From contig NZ_JAQAGY010000005.1 of the NCBI RefSeq assembly GCF_027533645.1, positions 62,001-126,000 of the forward strand: a stretch of 64,000 nt of DNA, in the 5' to 3' direction. The DNA is from Paenibacillus caseinilyticus. GTDB taxonomy: Bacteria; Bacillota; Bacilli; Paenibacillales; NBRC-103111. Positions 34,821-43,544 of this stretch are shown in pieces. Below the pieces are notes generated by a model that ran no database searches, was not told the DNA's origin, and was given only the letters and a program-made list of their open reading frames with translations. Every line of letters begins with the position of its first letter. Position 1 is the stretch's first letter. Position numbers and translations under genes: made by a program.

Positions 34821-35693
34821 TCATGCTTCGCCCCCAGCTGCCCTGACACATGCAGCAAAAGCGTCGAACGCTTTATTCTGAAACGGCTCCTTACGGGCAA
34901 TCAATCGCGTCGTCACGAACCGGTACAGTTCAGGGACGGGATGAACGTGAACCAGGTCGTCATCCCGAGCAACGACGGTATTAGTCACCAGCGCGTAACC
35001 GATTCCTGCGCGTACGCAATTCAGCATCGTATCGAGCGTGCTGACTTCGATCTTATTCAGGTGCGGTACACCCTCGCTCAGCAGCCAATCTTCATTTGCG
35101 GCGCGTATCGGACATCCTACAGGAAAAACGACCCACGCCGCATTCGCCAATTCGGAAGAAGCAGGAGCTTCCTGTGCTAGAGCATTCGTCAGCAGGAAGA
35201 TTTGCTCCTGTACCTCATAACCGACTTGCATCTGGGATAAATCGTATTCGCCCGTGCAAAATGCGCCATCCAGCTCTCGGTTCGCCACCTTCTCGTAATT
35301 GCTCGGAGAGGTGCCTGTTTCGAGCGACAGTGAAACCTCAGGGCATCTGCTCTGGAAATCGATTAATGCCCGAATAAACGGCGCTGAGGAGGTGATCGTC
35401 TCCACAACGCCGATTCTCAGCGGCCCGCAAGGTTGATCCTGATCTTGGACGGCCCGGGTCGCCTCATCGACCATACGCAGAATGTCCGCCGCATATTGGC
35501 AGAAGAGGCGTCCCTTCTCGGTCGGCTCGACGCCCTTCGTATGTCTATGGAACAACTGTACGCCCAATTCCTGCTCCAGCTTGCGAACCCTCATCGTAAT
35601 ATTCGATTGTACATAGTCCAGCTTCTCTGCCGCCCGCGTAATGTTGCCTTCTTTCATAATGACCATGATCATTTTTAAATCCGTTAGTTCCAT
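34821..35693 (-). CDS. LysR-family regulator divergent from OYE
   Basis: 290 residues. The N-terminal LysR helix-turn-helix is MIMKEGNITRAAEKLDYVQS, NITMRVRKLEQELGVQLFHR. The effector domain is complete (CGPLRIGVVETITSSAPFIR, VRAGIGYALVTNTVVARDDD). GAGGTG precedes the ATG. It resembles YwqM/CzcR-type regulators. It is divergent from an OYE gene, with a palindrome between them, so it probably controls that gene. Confidence 0.92.
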   Translation of the reverse strand: MELTDLKMIMVIMKEGNITRAAEKLDYVQSNITMRVRKLEQELGVQLFHRHTKGVEPTEKGRLFCQYAADILRMVDEATRAVQDQDQPCGPLRIGVVETITSSAPFIRALIDFQSRCPEVSLSLETGTSPSNYEKVANRELDGAFCTGEYDLSQMQVGYEVQEQIFLLTNALAQEAPASSELANAAWVVFPVGCPIRAANEDWLLSEGVPHLNKIEVSTLDTMLNCVRAGIGYALVTNTVVARDDDLVHVHPVPELYRFVTTRLIARKEPFQNKAFDAFAACVRAAGGEA

Positions 35694-35717
35694 CGTCGAG
35701 CACCTCTATCTTCCAGA

Positions 35718-35734
35718 CATCAATATTATTGATG
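35718..35734. promoter_or_regulatory. LysR-box-like palindrome
   Basis: catcaat-att-attgatg is a perfect dyad of T-N11-A type between the divergent LysR and OYE genes. A second short palindrome, aatgatcatt, lies at 35746-35755. Confidence 0.6.
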
Positions 35735-35831
35735 ACTCCATCTCTAATGATCATTTTACGATATGGAAACGGCAGTTTACAATCATTTCTAGAATGAACT
35801 TCACTTGTTAATAACAAAGGAGGAATTTACA

Positions 35832-36932
35832 ATGATACGCTATCCTTATCTCTTCTCGACGTTTCAATTAGGGGAACTGACACTGTCTACTCGGGCCGTG
35901 CTGTCTCCGATGACCAGGACGAGCGCAGAGCCGTCCGGATTGGCGAATGCTCGCATGGCCCGTTATTATGCTCGCTTCGCGAAAGGTGGCTTCGGTCTCA
36001 TTATTACGGAAGGGATTTATCCGGAAATGGCAGCCAGCCGAAGCTACATGAACCAGCCCGGCATCGCGAGCGACGAGCAAGCCGAATCATGGCGGCCAGT
36101 CGTCGAGGCCGTGCATAAAGAGGGTGGCAAAATCGTCGCGCAGCTGATGCACGCAGGCGCACTCGTTCAACACGATGCATTCACGCCGCTCGCTCCATCC
36201 GCCATGAAGCCTTTGGGTATGATGCTTGAAGAACACGGGGGCAGCGGAGAATTCGCCGTCCCGAGAGAAATGACCCGCGAAGAAATTCGTAGTGCAGTGG
36301 AAAGCTTCGTGCAAGCCGCACGTCGCGCCCAAGAAATCGGCTTCGATGGCATCGAAGTCCATGCGGCAAACGGCTATCTGCTCGATCAATTTATTACGGA
36401 TTATACGAATCGTCGAACGGACGAATACGGTGGCTCGGTCGAGGGGCGTATCCAGATAATCGTCGAAGTCATCAAAGCGATTCGAGCAGTCGTGGGTCGG
36501 GACTATCCGGTAGGCGTCCGGATCTCGCAAGGGAAAGTGAATGATTTCTACCATAAATGGGCAGGCGGCGAGAAGGAGGCTGAGATCATCTTCAGGAACC
36601 TGGCCGCAGCATCTCCGAGCTACATCCATACGACGGAGTACAAAGCGTTCAACCCCGCCTTCTCGGAAGGCGGACCTACGCTTGCCGAGCTGGCCGTACG
36701 ACACGGGGGCGGCATCCCAGTCATCGCGAATGGGAAGCTGGGCGATCCGGAAAGAGCAGAGTCCTTGCTGGAGAAAGGCGACGCGGACCTCGTCGCCATT
36801 GGGACGAGTGCGCTCGTCAACCCGGATTGGGTGAACAAAGTGCGGGAGGGTGAGAATTTGATGCCATTCGACCATTCCTTTCTCCACCCGATCGCAACAT
36901 TGCGGGAGCACGAGGTTGCGGTAAAGGTATAA
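35832..36932 (+). CDS. Old Yellow Enzyme-type NADH:flavin oxidoreductase
   Basis: 366 residues from ATG 35832, after AAAGGAGGAATTTACA. The OYE strings are LSTRAVLSPMTRTSAEPSGL, GIEVHAANGYLLDQFITDYT, NRRTDEYGGSVEGR and DLVAIGTSALVNPDWVNKV. It lacks the iron-sulfur C-terminal extension of 2,4-dienoyl-CoA reductases, so it is a simple OYE. It is clearly different from the two other OYEs in the window and is divergent from a LysR gene. Confidence 0.93.
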   Translation: MIRYPYLFSTFQLGELTLSTRAVLSPMTRTSAEPSGLANARMARYYARFAKGGFGLIITEGIYPEMAASRSYMNQPGIASDEQAESWRPVVEAVHKEGGKIVAQLMHAGALVQHDAFTPLAPSAMKPLGMMLEEHGGSGEFAVPREMTREEIRSAVESFVQAARRAQEIGFDGIEVHAANGYLLDQFITDYTNRRTDEYGGSVEGRIQIIVEVIKAIRAVVGRDYPVGVRISQGKVNDFYHKWAGGEKEAEIIFRNLAAASPSYIHTTEYKAFNPAFSEGGPTLAELAVRHGGGIPVIANGKLGDPERAESLLEKGDADLVAIGTSALVNPDWVNKVREGENLMPFDHSFLHPIATLREHEVAVKV

Positions 36933-37015
36933 AGACCCAAGTGTACTGCTAACTAAGTGTTGTGACGAGACACGTCCAATTAAAAGCCGCAATAGTGATA
37001 TCATCCCCTTTAGGT

Positions 37016-37136
37016 AGACACTCTCAAAAAAACCATCATGTTATGATGAGGAAAGAGTGACTACTTGGAGGGGATATTTTTATGGCTAAAAAGGGACTAA
37101 CCTTTTACTGCACCTCTGTCAATAGAGTAGACACAT
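37016..37136 (+). mobile_element. Left-end fragment of an IS3-type element with orfA start
   Basis: gtagacactctcaaaa is followed by a GGAGGGG ribosome site and ATG 37082 opening MAKKGLTF, the start of an IS3-family orfA. After eight codons it runs into ctgcacctctgtcaatagag, which reads like the other end of an IS in inverted direction. Only the tip of the element remains. Confidence 0.5.
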
Positions 37137-37149
37137 AAAACCGAGAGAA

Positions 37150-37560
37150 TTATACTGCGGATCGGTACATGCGTTCGTACTGGTTGGGCGTGACGTATCC
37201 TATGGTAGAATGGATTCCCTTACCATTATAGAAACAAGTGATGTATTCAAATATGTATTTGCGAGCCTGCTGCCGCGTCCTGAATTTCTCCAAGAAGATC
37301 AATTCTTTCTTGATCACACTATGAAAAGATTCGATACAAGCATTATCATAGCAGTTCCCTTTGCGACTCATGCTGCCTGTCATCTTGTGCTTTTCCAGCA
37401 ATGCTTGATACTCAAGTGAGGCGTATTGGCTGCCGCGATCTGAATGATGCAGGACTCCTTGGGGTGATCCCTGCTGGCTGTGGGCGCCTTCTAACGCCTT
37501 GAATACCAGCGATATCGCCCAATGGCGTAGATGGCGGCTCCATTTGCTAAGGCCGTAAGA
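37150..37560 (-). mobile_element. Truncated IS3-family transposase (orfB C-terminal part)
   Basis: The minus-strand frame is open from about 37560 down to the stop at 37150 and gives QGVLHHSDRGSQYASLEYQA, SRKGNCYDNACIESFHSVIK and NGKGIHSTIGYVTPNQYERM. These are the second Asp (HSD) and the Glu (IESF) of the DDE core of IS3-type integrase domains. The N-terminal third with the first Asp is missing, and no start codon for the full product remains, so it is inactive. Confidence 0.85.
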
Positions 37561-37671
37561 ACCGGCGTCACAGAATTATAGGCATTAACTATATAGTGAA
37601 TAAGCTATATATATTTAACATATAGGGTTTGGTTATTTACAATATGGAAAATGGTGTAGGAGGCAGGCCCC

Positions 37672-38349
37672 ATGAACGAATCCGTAAAAAAGTTATTTGA
37701 TGCCGTCGCCGGCGATTACGACCGTCAGAGAAGTCAGCTTATTCCGTGTTTTGATGAGTTTTATGGGATGGCTTTGTCCCTGGTGGAGAGTGCCGACGCC
37801 TCCCCGCGAATACTTGATTTAGGCTCAGGAACGGGGCTGTTTTCTGGTTTTGTTTATCAGAAATACCCTAATGCGCATTTTACCCTGATCGATGTTAGTG
37901 AGAACATGCTGGAGGGCGCCCGTTCGAGGTTCGGGGATGCTGCGAATGTTACTTATGTCGTTGCTGATTATTCCGACTATTCATTTACCGAGCAGTATGA
38001 CATTGTAATCTCGTCTTTATCGATCCATCATTTGACTCACGCCGCCAAAAAACAATTGTTTCGGACGATACATCAGACTCTCAAGGATGGCGGTATCTTT
38101 GTGAATGCCGATCAGGCGCAGGGTGAAACCGCAGCGGCGGATGCCTATTATCGACAGCGGTGGCTGGAATATATTTCGCAGAGCGGCCTCTCCCATGAAG
38201 CGATCGAGGCTTCTATCGAAAGAAGAAAAGTAGATATAAATGCAAAAACGGGCGATCAACTTAGATGGCTGAGGGAAGCCGGGTTTGCGGAAGTGGATTG
38301 TATGTACAAATATTTGGATTTTGCCGTGTTCTTCGCACAAAAAGCTTAA
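37672..38349 (+). CDS. Class I SAM-dependent methyltransferase
   Basis: 225 residues. The S-adenosylmethionine site is ILDLGSGTGLFSGFVYQKYP, followed by HFTLIDVSENMLEGARSRF, VVADYSDYSF and DIVISSLSIHHL. This is a UbiE/Methyltransf_25-like protein of unknown substrate. GTAGGAGG precedes the ATG. It starts about 110 bases after the IS3 remnant and has no clear operon partner. Confidence 0.9.
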   Translation: MNESVKKLFDAVAGDYDRQRSQLIPCFDEFYGMALSLVESADASPRILDLGSGTGLFSGFVYQKYPNAHFTLIDVSENMLEGARSRFGDAANVTYVVADYSDYSFTEQYDIVISSLSIHHLTHAAKKQLFRTIHQTLKDGGIFVNADQAQGETAAADAYYRQRWLEYISQSGLSHEAIEASIERRKVDINAKTGDQLRWLREAGFAEVDCMYKYLDFAVFFAQKA

Positions 38350-38387
38350 TCGGAGCAGAGTCCAAGTAACGGAGAAAACCAGTAAGG

Positions 38388-38460
38388 AACCAGGGGGTAG
38401 CGTGCCGCGGCAGCTGATCCCTTTTTCTGTAGTATCGATTAGTTGCGCTTAAGGGCAATC
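38388..38460 (+). repeat. Dispersed hairpin repeat, copy G (diverged)
   Basis: aaccagggggtagcgtgccg, then gcagctgatccctttttctg and aagggcaatc match the centre and right end of copies B and E with many changes. Confidence 0.5.
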
Positions 38461-38502
38461 TCATCATGATGTCCGCTTCTGCAGGGGAGCGAGATCTTCA
38501 CA

Positions 38503-38531
38503 TTGACAAATCGTTTAGTTAGAACTATACT
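38503..38531 (+). promoter_or_regulatory. Strong promoter of the Rrf2 gene
   Basis: TTGACA (38503-38508), a 17-base spacer and TATACT (38526-38531). It lies 24 bases before the TTG start. Confidence 0.8.
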
Positions 38532-38554
38532 GGTTACAACGGTGGTGATACTTA

Positions 38555-38971
38555 TTGAAGCAGATTAGTACGCGCTTTTCTATTGCAGTGCACATCCTCT
38601 CCCTCATTGCAGTCATTCCTAAGGATTGCACGGGCGACTTTATAGCGGGCAGCGTCAATACGAATCCCGTGATCATCCGGCGAATTATGGGGATGTTGAA
38701 AAAAGTGGGGTTAGTGGATGTCCGTCCGGGTGTGGGAGGCGCTACCTTGCTCAAGGATCCCGCCCAAATTACACTGCTGGACATTTATCGTGCGGTAAAT
38801 GTGACGGAGGAGAACCAACTGTTCCGTATGCACGAGAATCCTAATATTGCATGCCCCGTTGGGCGGAATATCGAGAATGTCCTTCAAGCCGAATTGAAAG
38901 ACGCTCAATCTGTCATGGAACAAAGGCTGGCACAAACGACATTGAACCAGCTCATCGACAAGTTCAAGTAA
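38555..38971 (+). CDS. Rrf2-family transcriptional regulator (YwnA-like)
   Basis: 138 residues, TTG start after GGTGGTGA. The Rrf2 winged helix is TRFSIAVHILSLIAVIPKDC, SVNTNPVIIRRIMGMLKKVG and LVDVRPGVGGATLLKDPAQI. It has one conserved-type cysteine in NIACPVGRNIE rather than the three cysteines of iron-sulfur members. Related YwnA/HypR-type regulators sense disulfide or electrophile stress. The SDR gene 95 bases downstream is the likely target, as with HypR-HypO. Confidence 0.9.
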   Translation: MKQISTRFSIAVHILSLIAVIPKDCTGDFIAGSVNTNPVIIRRIMGMLKKVGLVDVRPGVGGATLLKDPAQITLLDIYRAVNVTEENQLFRMHENPNIACPVGRNIENVLQAELKDAQSVMEQRLAQTTLNQLIDKFK

Positions 38972-39000
38972 AAGCTCATCAACATAGAGCTTTTATTATA
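38972..39000 (+). terminator. Terminator-like hairpin between Rrf2 and SDR genes
   Basis: aagctc-atcaacata-gagctt is followed by ttattata. The stem is short, so partial read-through into the SDR gene is likely. Confidence 0.5.
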
Positions 39001-39066
39001 TGGCTTTGTTGTAATCGAAATGGTTGTAACAAGCTTAATTACAAAACATTATTGGAGGAATGGACA

Positions 39067-39930
39067 ATGAAAATTCTAGTGACTGGCGCAACAGGCAAAT
39101 TGGGGACAAAAGTGGTAGAGACGCTGTTGAAATCCGTACCGGCCAACCAACTGGCGGTCAGCGTTCGAAATCCTGAGAAAGCAGAGGGATTTAAAGCACG
39201 CAGAGTGGAAGTGCGTCAGGGGGATTTCGACCGTCCTGAAACCTTAACCACTGCTTTTGCAGGGATCGACCGCTTGCTGCTTATTTCCGCTGATGGAGAC
39301 AACGAAACAAGGATTCGGCAACATACCCATGCGGTAGAGGCGGCTGTGCATGCCGGGGTTCAATTTATTGCTTATACGAGTCTTGCCAATGCACAGGACA
39401 GCAATATTTTCCTTGCCCCCACCCATAAAGCAACAGAGGAAGCGATTCTGAAAACAGGAATTCCTTACTCATTCTTGCGCAACAACTGGTACCTGGAGAA
39501 TGAAATTTCAAGCATTCAGGGCGTACTTGCAGGCGCCCCATGGGTGACCTCGGCAGGAAATGGCAAGGTGGGATGGGCAATGCAGCAGGATTATGCGGCC
39601 GCGGCGGCGGCTGTACTGGCAGGGAACGGCCACGAGAATACGATCTATGAGCTCTCCGGCAAGCTGATGACTCAAGAAGAACTTGCGTCGGCTCTTGGGG
39701 TGGTATTGAACAAGCATGTTCCTGTGCAGCAGGTAGACGACGCGGCTTATGCTGATATCATGAAAGGCGCGGGCGTACCCGACTTCTTGATCCCAATTCT
39801 TACAGGTATTCAGCAGGGCATTCGGGAAGGCGCACTCGAAGTCGTGAGCAATGATTTTGAAAAGCTTCTCGGTCGTCCAGCTGCGTCCGTACACGAAGCT
39901 CTCACCCAGGTGGTTAAGGGGATCTCCTAA
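39067..39930 (+). CDS. NmrA/QorB-like NAD(P)-binding SDR protein
   Basis: 287 residues from ATG 39067, after TTGGAGGA. The Rossmann start is MKILVTGATGKLGTKVVETL, followed by AVSVRNPEKAEGFKARRVEV and VQFIAYTSLANAQ. The overall pattern is that of QorB-type NAD(P)H:quinone oxidoreductases and NmrA-like sensors, which lack the usual SDR Tyr-x3-Lys. Placement behind an Rrf2 regulator suggests quinone or electrophile detoxification. A strong terminator follows. Confidence 0.9.
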   Translation: MKILVTGATGKLGTKVVETLLKSVPANQLAVSVRNPEKAEGFKARRVEVRQGDFDRPETLTTAFAGIDRLLLISADGDNETRIRQHTHAVEAAVHAGVQFIAYTSLANAQDSNIFLAPTHKATEEAILKTGIPYSFLRNNWYLENEISSIQGVLAGAPWVTSAGNGKVGWAMQQDYAAAAAAVLAGNGHENTIYELSGKLMTQEELASALGVVLNKHVPVQQVDDAAYADIMKGAGVPDFLIPILTGIQQGIREGALEVVSNDFEKLLGRPAASVHEALTQVVKGIS

Positions 39931-39952
39931 GCAACGTAAGCGGCATTCAATG

Positions 39953-39989
39953 AACGACCTTTCTGAAAGCAGAGAGGTCGTTTTTCTTT
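39953..39989 (+). terminator. Intrinsic terminator
   Basis: aacgacct (39953-39960) pairs with aggtcgtt (39975-39982) and is followed by tttcttt. Its right half is copied near 41811. Confidence 0.85.
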
Positions 39990-40006
39990 AACACGAGTAC
40001 TGAGGC
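39972..40006 (+). repeat. 35-bp direct repeat, first copy
   Basis: It matches 41811-41845 at 33 of 35 positions; the last 23 bases (39984-40006) are identical, including ttctttaacacgagtactga. The two copies bracket a 1.8-kb block with the guanylate-kinase-like gene and an IS3 remnant. Confidence 0.85.
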
Positions 40007-40447
40007 TGGTTATGGCCAGGGAAAAATCTGCTTGGATTCACATTGACAGAAGTCCGTGATCGTTTGATTAGGGCTTGAAGTTTATGAATGCGTAAAACAA
40101 AAGCTACTCCTCCGGGTGATGCCGGGGAGCAGCTTTATTAATTAAGGGAGCGGATCGGGGAGCCGGCCGGACCGGCGGCATACGAAGTGCAGCGAGACCA
40201 TTGCTCGGCGGCAACGCCAGAGGATTGCTCGTCGTTCTTACCGGGACTAACGTGAACCTAAATGTAGGTGCTATAAACATCAATAAGGCCTATCTCAATA
40301 TGTTACGGGTTTGTAATCAATATTGTTACTTCCAAATACAGGAGTAAGTGTGCATAATTATATTCAGATCCATTGATGGGGGGCACACCTAATCAGGCTA
40401 TCCGTGATTTTTTATTCCAGATTGATAAATATAAGGGGACATGATTT
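40007..40447. other. Gene-less 440-base stretch
   Basis: No credible gene is seen. It contains a hairpin aaagctactcctccgg/ccggggagcagcttt (40100-40136, followed by attaatt), which could terminate transcription, a GC-rich patch at 40145-40250, and then AT-rich sequence up to the next gene. Confidence 0.5.
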
Positions 40448-41125
40448 ATGAATTTAGAGACAAAAACGAAGGCTAATAATTTCACTCTACCGAATAATGT
40501 CCCAATTGTGGCATTGTTTGGGCCTTCCGCATCGGGTAAAAGTACAATTCTCAGAATGCTCTCTAAAGAATTTCCAGATTCGTTTATAACAGTTCCTATT
40601 GTAACCACGAGACAAAAGCGAGGAGACGAGACATCTGCTGAGCGAATTTTCATCAGTGAAGAACATTTTTTTGAGTTGCTTTACGACGACAAACTTTGCT
40701 TTGTCGGAAAGTATTATGGCTTTTATGTGGGGGTAGAGCGTAAAACCTTACGTATGATAGCAGAATCAGGTAAAACAATAATTTTTGAGCCAAACCAATT
40801 TGAACGATTAACTATGATTAAGCAAATGTTTCCGAACTCTATCGTGTGTAACATTTTATTTGTTCCATTCGATAAAGCTCAAATTAATCAAATGAATGAA
40901 AGGCAGCTACAAGAAGTTTTTGCTAATAGAATTACAAAGAGGGGGGACATCTCGACCGTAGAGTATGAGCAGAGACTGAATGAATGCATTGAAACTATAC
41001 TTACGTTATATAGAAATTTTCCTGAAGATGAGTTGTTTGTGAATGATTTTTCCGTACCATTAGAAGAACGATACGGAAAAATTCAGAGCATCATTAGTAA
41101 TTATAGGGAAACTTTATATGAATAA
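40448..41125 (+). CDS. Guanylate-kinase-like P-loop protein
   Basis: 225 residues. The P-loop GPSASGKST (25-33) is followed by FPDSFITVPIVTTRQKRGDE, very like the PVSHTTRxPRxGE region of guanylate kinases, and by DISTVEYEQRLNECIETI. The lid region and second half are diverged, so GMP kinase activity is uncertain. Housekeeping gmk genes are normally near rpoZ, which is not seen here. The gene is strongly AT-rich and sits inside a direct-repeat-bounded block with an IS3 remnant, which suggests transfer. Confidence 0.75.
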   Translation: MNLETKTKANNFTLPNNVPIVALFGPSASGKSTILRMLSKEFPDSFITVPIVTTRQKRGDETSAERIFISEEHFFELLYDDKLCFVGKYYGFYVGVERKTLRMIAESGKTIIFEPNQFERLTMIKQMFPNSIVCNILFVPFDKAQINQMNERQLQEVFANRITKRGDISTVEYEQRLNECIETILTLYRNFPEDELFVNDFSVPLEERYGKIQSIISNYRETLYE

Positions 41126-41137
41126 AGTTGTATAGGT

Positions 41138-41730
41138 TGTCCTGAGGTCCTCCGTGAAGAGCAGACCGTAAACGAGATTGCAGCAAAGTGCGAATTAAGT
41201 CCGGTTATAATTAGCGGTGGAAGGCAGATTTCCTCGAGCGTGCTTCCTCGGTATTCGAGAAGAAAGCCCAAGAAACTGAAAAACTGAAAAAGGAATACGA
41301 GAGCAAACATGAGCCTCTGGAAAAGCTGGCCGGTCAACTTACGGTTGAGGTCGATTGGCTCAAAAAAATCTGGTCTCAAATGAACCGCAGGAAGCCCGTG
41401 AAGCCATGGTGGAGCATGACCATACCGAGATTACCATCAAGCGCCAGGCAGACCTGCTCAGCGTGAACCGAATAAGTGTATACCGTCCAGGTAAGGAGCA
41501 ACGGGAAAGCGAAGAGAATGTGCAGCTCATGCACTGAATCGATGAACTGTACATGAAGCACCCTTATTTCGGTTACCGGCGTATGACAAATGTGCTTCGG
41601 GATCAAGGCGCTGCGTAAAGGGATAGCTCGCTATGTCCAATTTTACAATGAGGAGCGCCCTCACCAGTCTCTTAATCGTGCTAAGCCCGACCAACACTAC
41701 ACGCACAAGATAGAGCGGATCGCATCCTAA
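41138..41730 (+). mobile_element. Decayed IS3-family element lacking its catalytic core
   Basis: An orfA-like frame reads EEQTVNEIAAKCELSP, shifts by one base, and continues ADFLERASSVFEKKAQETEK and AGQLTVEVDWLKK. An orfB-like frame has IKRQADLLSVNRISVYRPGK, a stop, then IDELYMKHPYFGYRRMTNVL. It then jumps directly to IARYVQFYNEERPHQSLNRA near the C-terminus. The whole DDE region is deleted, so it cannot move by itself. Confidence 0.85.
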
Positions 41731-41810
41731 TTCAATAGACTACGAGATTGGAGGACATAACTTATTCCTCAATAATTCGTATCTTGACAATGGGGGGCAT
41801 TACAAAGCGG

Positions 41811-41845
41811 GAGAGGCCGTTATTCTTTAACACGAGTACTGAGGC
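41811..41845 (+). repeat. 35-bp direct repeat, second copy
   Basis: Partner of 39972-40006. It lacks the left arm of the terminator that the first copy belongs to, so it is probably the derived copy. Confidence 0.85.
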
Positions 41846-41893
41846 AAGATCCGGCCACAGGATAGTACTCCGGAGAACGTTCATTCAATGAAA

Positions 41894-41941
41894 CAGCGGC
41901 AGCCTAGGACTTTATCTACACGTCCATGGGCTGCCGCTGTT
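41894..41941. terminator. Perfect 12-bp hairpin downstream of namA
   Basis: acagcggcagcc (41894-41905) pairs with ggctgccgctgt (41930-41941), with an inner ggac/gtcc stem. On the minus strand it is followed by ttcattgaatgaac, which resembles the right end of the dispersed repeat. It may therefore be a distant relative of that repeat acting as a terminator. Confidence 0.6.
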
Positions 41942-42007
41942 CGTTATGGGTCAATCTAATCCTTTATGGTCGTATGGCAGCAGGGAGGCCTTACGGCTTC
42001 GCGCGGC

Positions 42008-43015
42008 TTACCAGCCCCGGCCGTACTGCTTCGGCCCTTCGAGCTCGACCCGCAGCGCCTTGGCGGCGGTGCGCGGCCAGTACGGATCGCGGAGCAGCTC
42101 GCGGCCGAGGAAGACGAGATCGGCGCGCTCGTTCTGCAGGATCTCTTCGGCCTGCTGCGCTTCGGTGATAAGGCCTACCGCCCCCGTCGCAATGCCGGCT
42201 TCTCGGCGGATCTTCTCGGCTAGCGGGACTTGGTAGCCCGGATACGGCTTGATCGCCGCCGGCACGATGGCGCCGGAGGAGCAGTCGATGAGGTCGACGC
42301 CCTGGTTCTTCATGAGGCGGGCGTAGTACGCGTAGTCGTCCGGCGTGTTGCCTTCCGGATGGTACTCGTTCGCGGAGATGCGGACGAACAGCGGGCCGTC
42401 CCAGACGGTCTTCACGCCATCGATGATCTCGCGCAGGAAGCGGTAGCGCTTGTCGCGGTCCCCGCCGTAGCCGTCTTCACGGTGGTTGCTCAGCGGTGAG
42501 AGGAACTCGTTGATCAGGTAGCCGTGCGCGCCGTGGAGTTCGATGACGTCATAGCCGGCTTCCTTCGCCCGGCGTGCGCCTTCGACGAAAGCAGCGACGG
42601 TCTCGGCGATGCCATCGGCGGACAGCGCCTCCGGCGTACGCGATTTCTCGTCGAACGCGACCGCCGACGGAGCGACGATCGCGCCCGGCACTTCGCTCTT
42701 GCGTCCCGCATGGGCGATCTGGATGCCGATCTTGGCGCCTTGGCCGTGGACGAGCCGCACGAGCTCGCGGTGGCCTTCGGTATGCGCGTCGCTCCAGATG
42801 CCGAGGTCGTGCACCGAGATGCGGCCCTGCGGCGTTACCGCCGAAGCTTCGACGATGAGCAGGCCGACTTGTCCTACCGCACGGGCAGGGTAGTGAATTT
42901 TATGCCAATCTTGGACGAGGCCGGATTCATCCATGCACGAATACATGCACATCGGGGACATCACGATCCGGTTTTTGAGGGTAAGTCCTTTGATGGTATA
43001 CGGGGTGAACAGCAT
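42008..43015 (-). CDS. namA: NADPH dehydrogenase NamA (YqjM-type OYE)
   Basis: 335 residues from ATG 43015, after GGAGGATTCA; the GTG at 43027 lies before the ribosome site. NamA is an FMN enzyme that reduces enones, nitroesters and nitroaromatics with NADPH. The YqjM-specific cysteine is in [12 protein letters not shown], the substrate site in AHAGRKSE and [20 protein letters not shown], and the phosphate site in [20 protein letters not shown]. It is the third OYE in the window and is GC-rich like its neighbours downstream. Confidence 0.95.
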   Translation of the reverse strand: MLFTPYTIKGLTLKNRIVMSPMCMYSCMDESGLVQDWHKIHYPARAVGQVGLLIVEASAVTPQGRISVHDLGIWSDAHTEGHRELVRLVHGQGAKIGIQIAHAGRKSEVPGAIVAPSAVAFDEKSRTPEALSADGIAETVAAFVEGARRAKEAGYDVIELHGAHGYLINEFLSPLSNHREDGYGGDRDKRYRFLREIIDGVKTVWDGPLFVRISANEYHPEGNTPDDYAYYARLMKNQGVDLIDCSSGAIVPAAIKPYPGYQVPLAEKIRREAGIATGAVGLITEAQQAEEILQNERADLVFLGRELLRDPYWPRTAAKALRVELEGPKQYGRGW

Positions 43016-43489
43016 TGAATCCTCCACATCCTTCTCTTTATCGATTTGGTTAGTATGTAATATGAGGTGTCATACTTACTTAAGTTTAGCAGATACCAGT
43101 CCCGATGGCAAAAGATAACCGGGGTTTAAGCTTCCCCAGCCTGTGGAACAATGGGAAGTATATTCCAGGCCGGTGGGACGGGACCTGCGGGTGTTCCCTT
43201 AACAGGCAGGCGGCACCCGCCGGGCCTAGGGCCTCTAAGAGCCGCGCCGTTCGCTATGCGGCGATACCATGCCGCCGGATTCCCTGCCCTTCATGCGGGC
43301 ACCGCCCTACATGGCAGTGCCCTTCTGGAGATTCGTCCGCTGACTCGCTGGCTTCAGGCCATGCCGCCCGGTCCGCTGCCCGGTATCGGCCTTCGATTAA
43401 GGACGGAGGGGCAGAGGAGGCAGTGCTGCCCAAGCGCACCGGCCAAGGACACTTCCCCTCTTGACCCGCAGCTCGGCAGTACGCAAAAC
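43016..43489. other. Gene-less 470-base stretch
   Basis: GC-rich sequence without a convincing gene. Reading frames here lack ribosome sites and known motifs. The part next to 43015 should hold the namA promoter, but no clear -35/-10 pair was found. Confidence 0.5.
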
Positions 43490-43524
43490 AAGGCCGCACC
43501 GGCATCACGTACCGGTGCGGCCTT
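43490..43524 (-). terminator. Intrinsic terminator
   Basis: aaggccgcaccgg pairs perfectly with ccggtgcggcctt. On the minus strand it is followed by gttttg, 20 bases after the stop of the YqfQ-like gene. Confidence 0.85.
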
Positions 43525-43544
43525 CCCTGCAAGCTTCCAGCCGC

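Noticed and set aside
40145..40250. Coding fragment in the GC-rich patch before the kinase gene
   Set aside because: All six frames give short, motif-free peptides.
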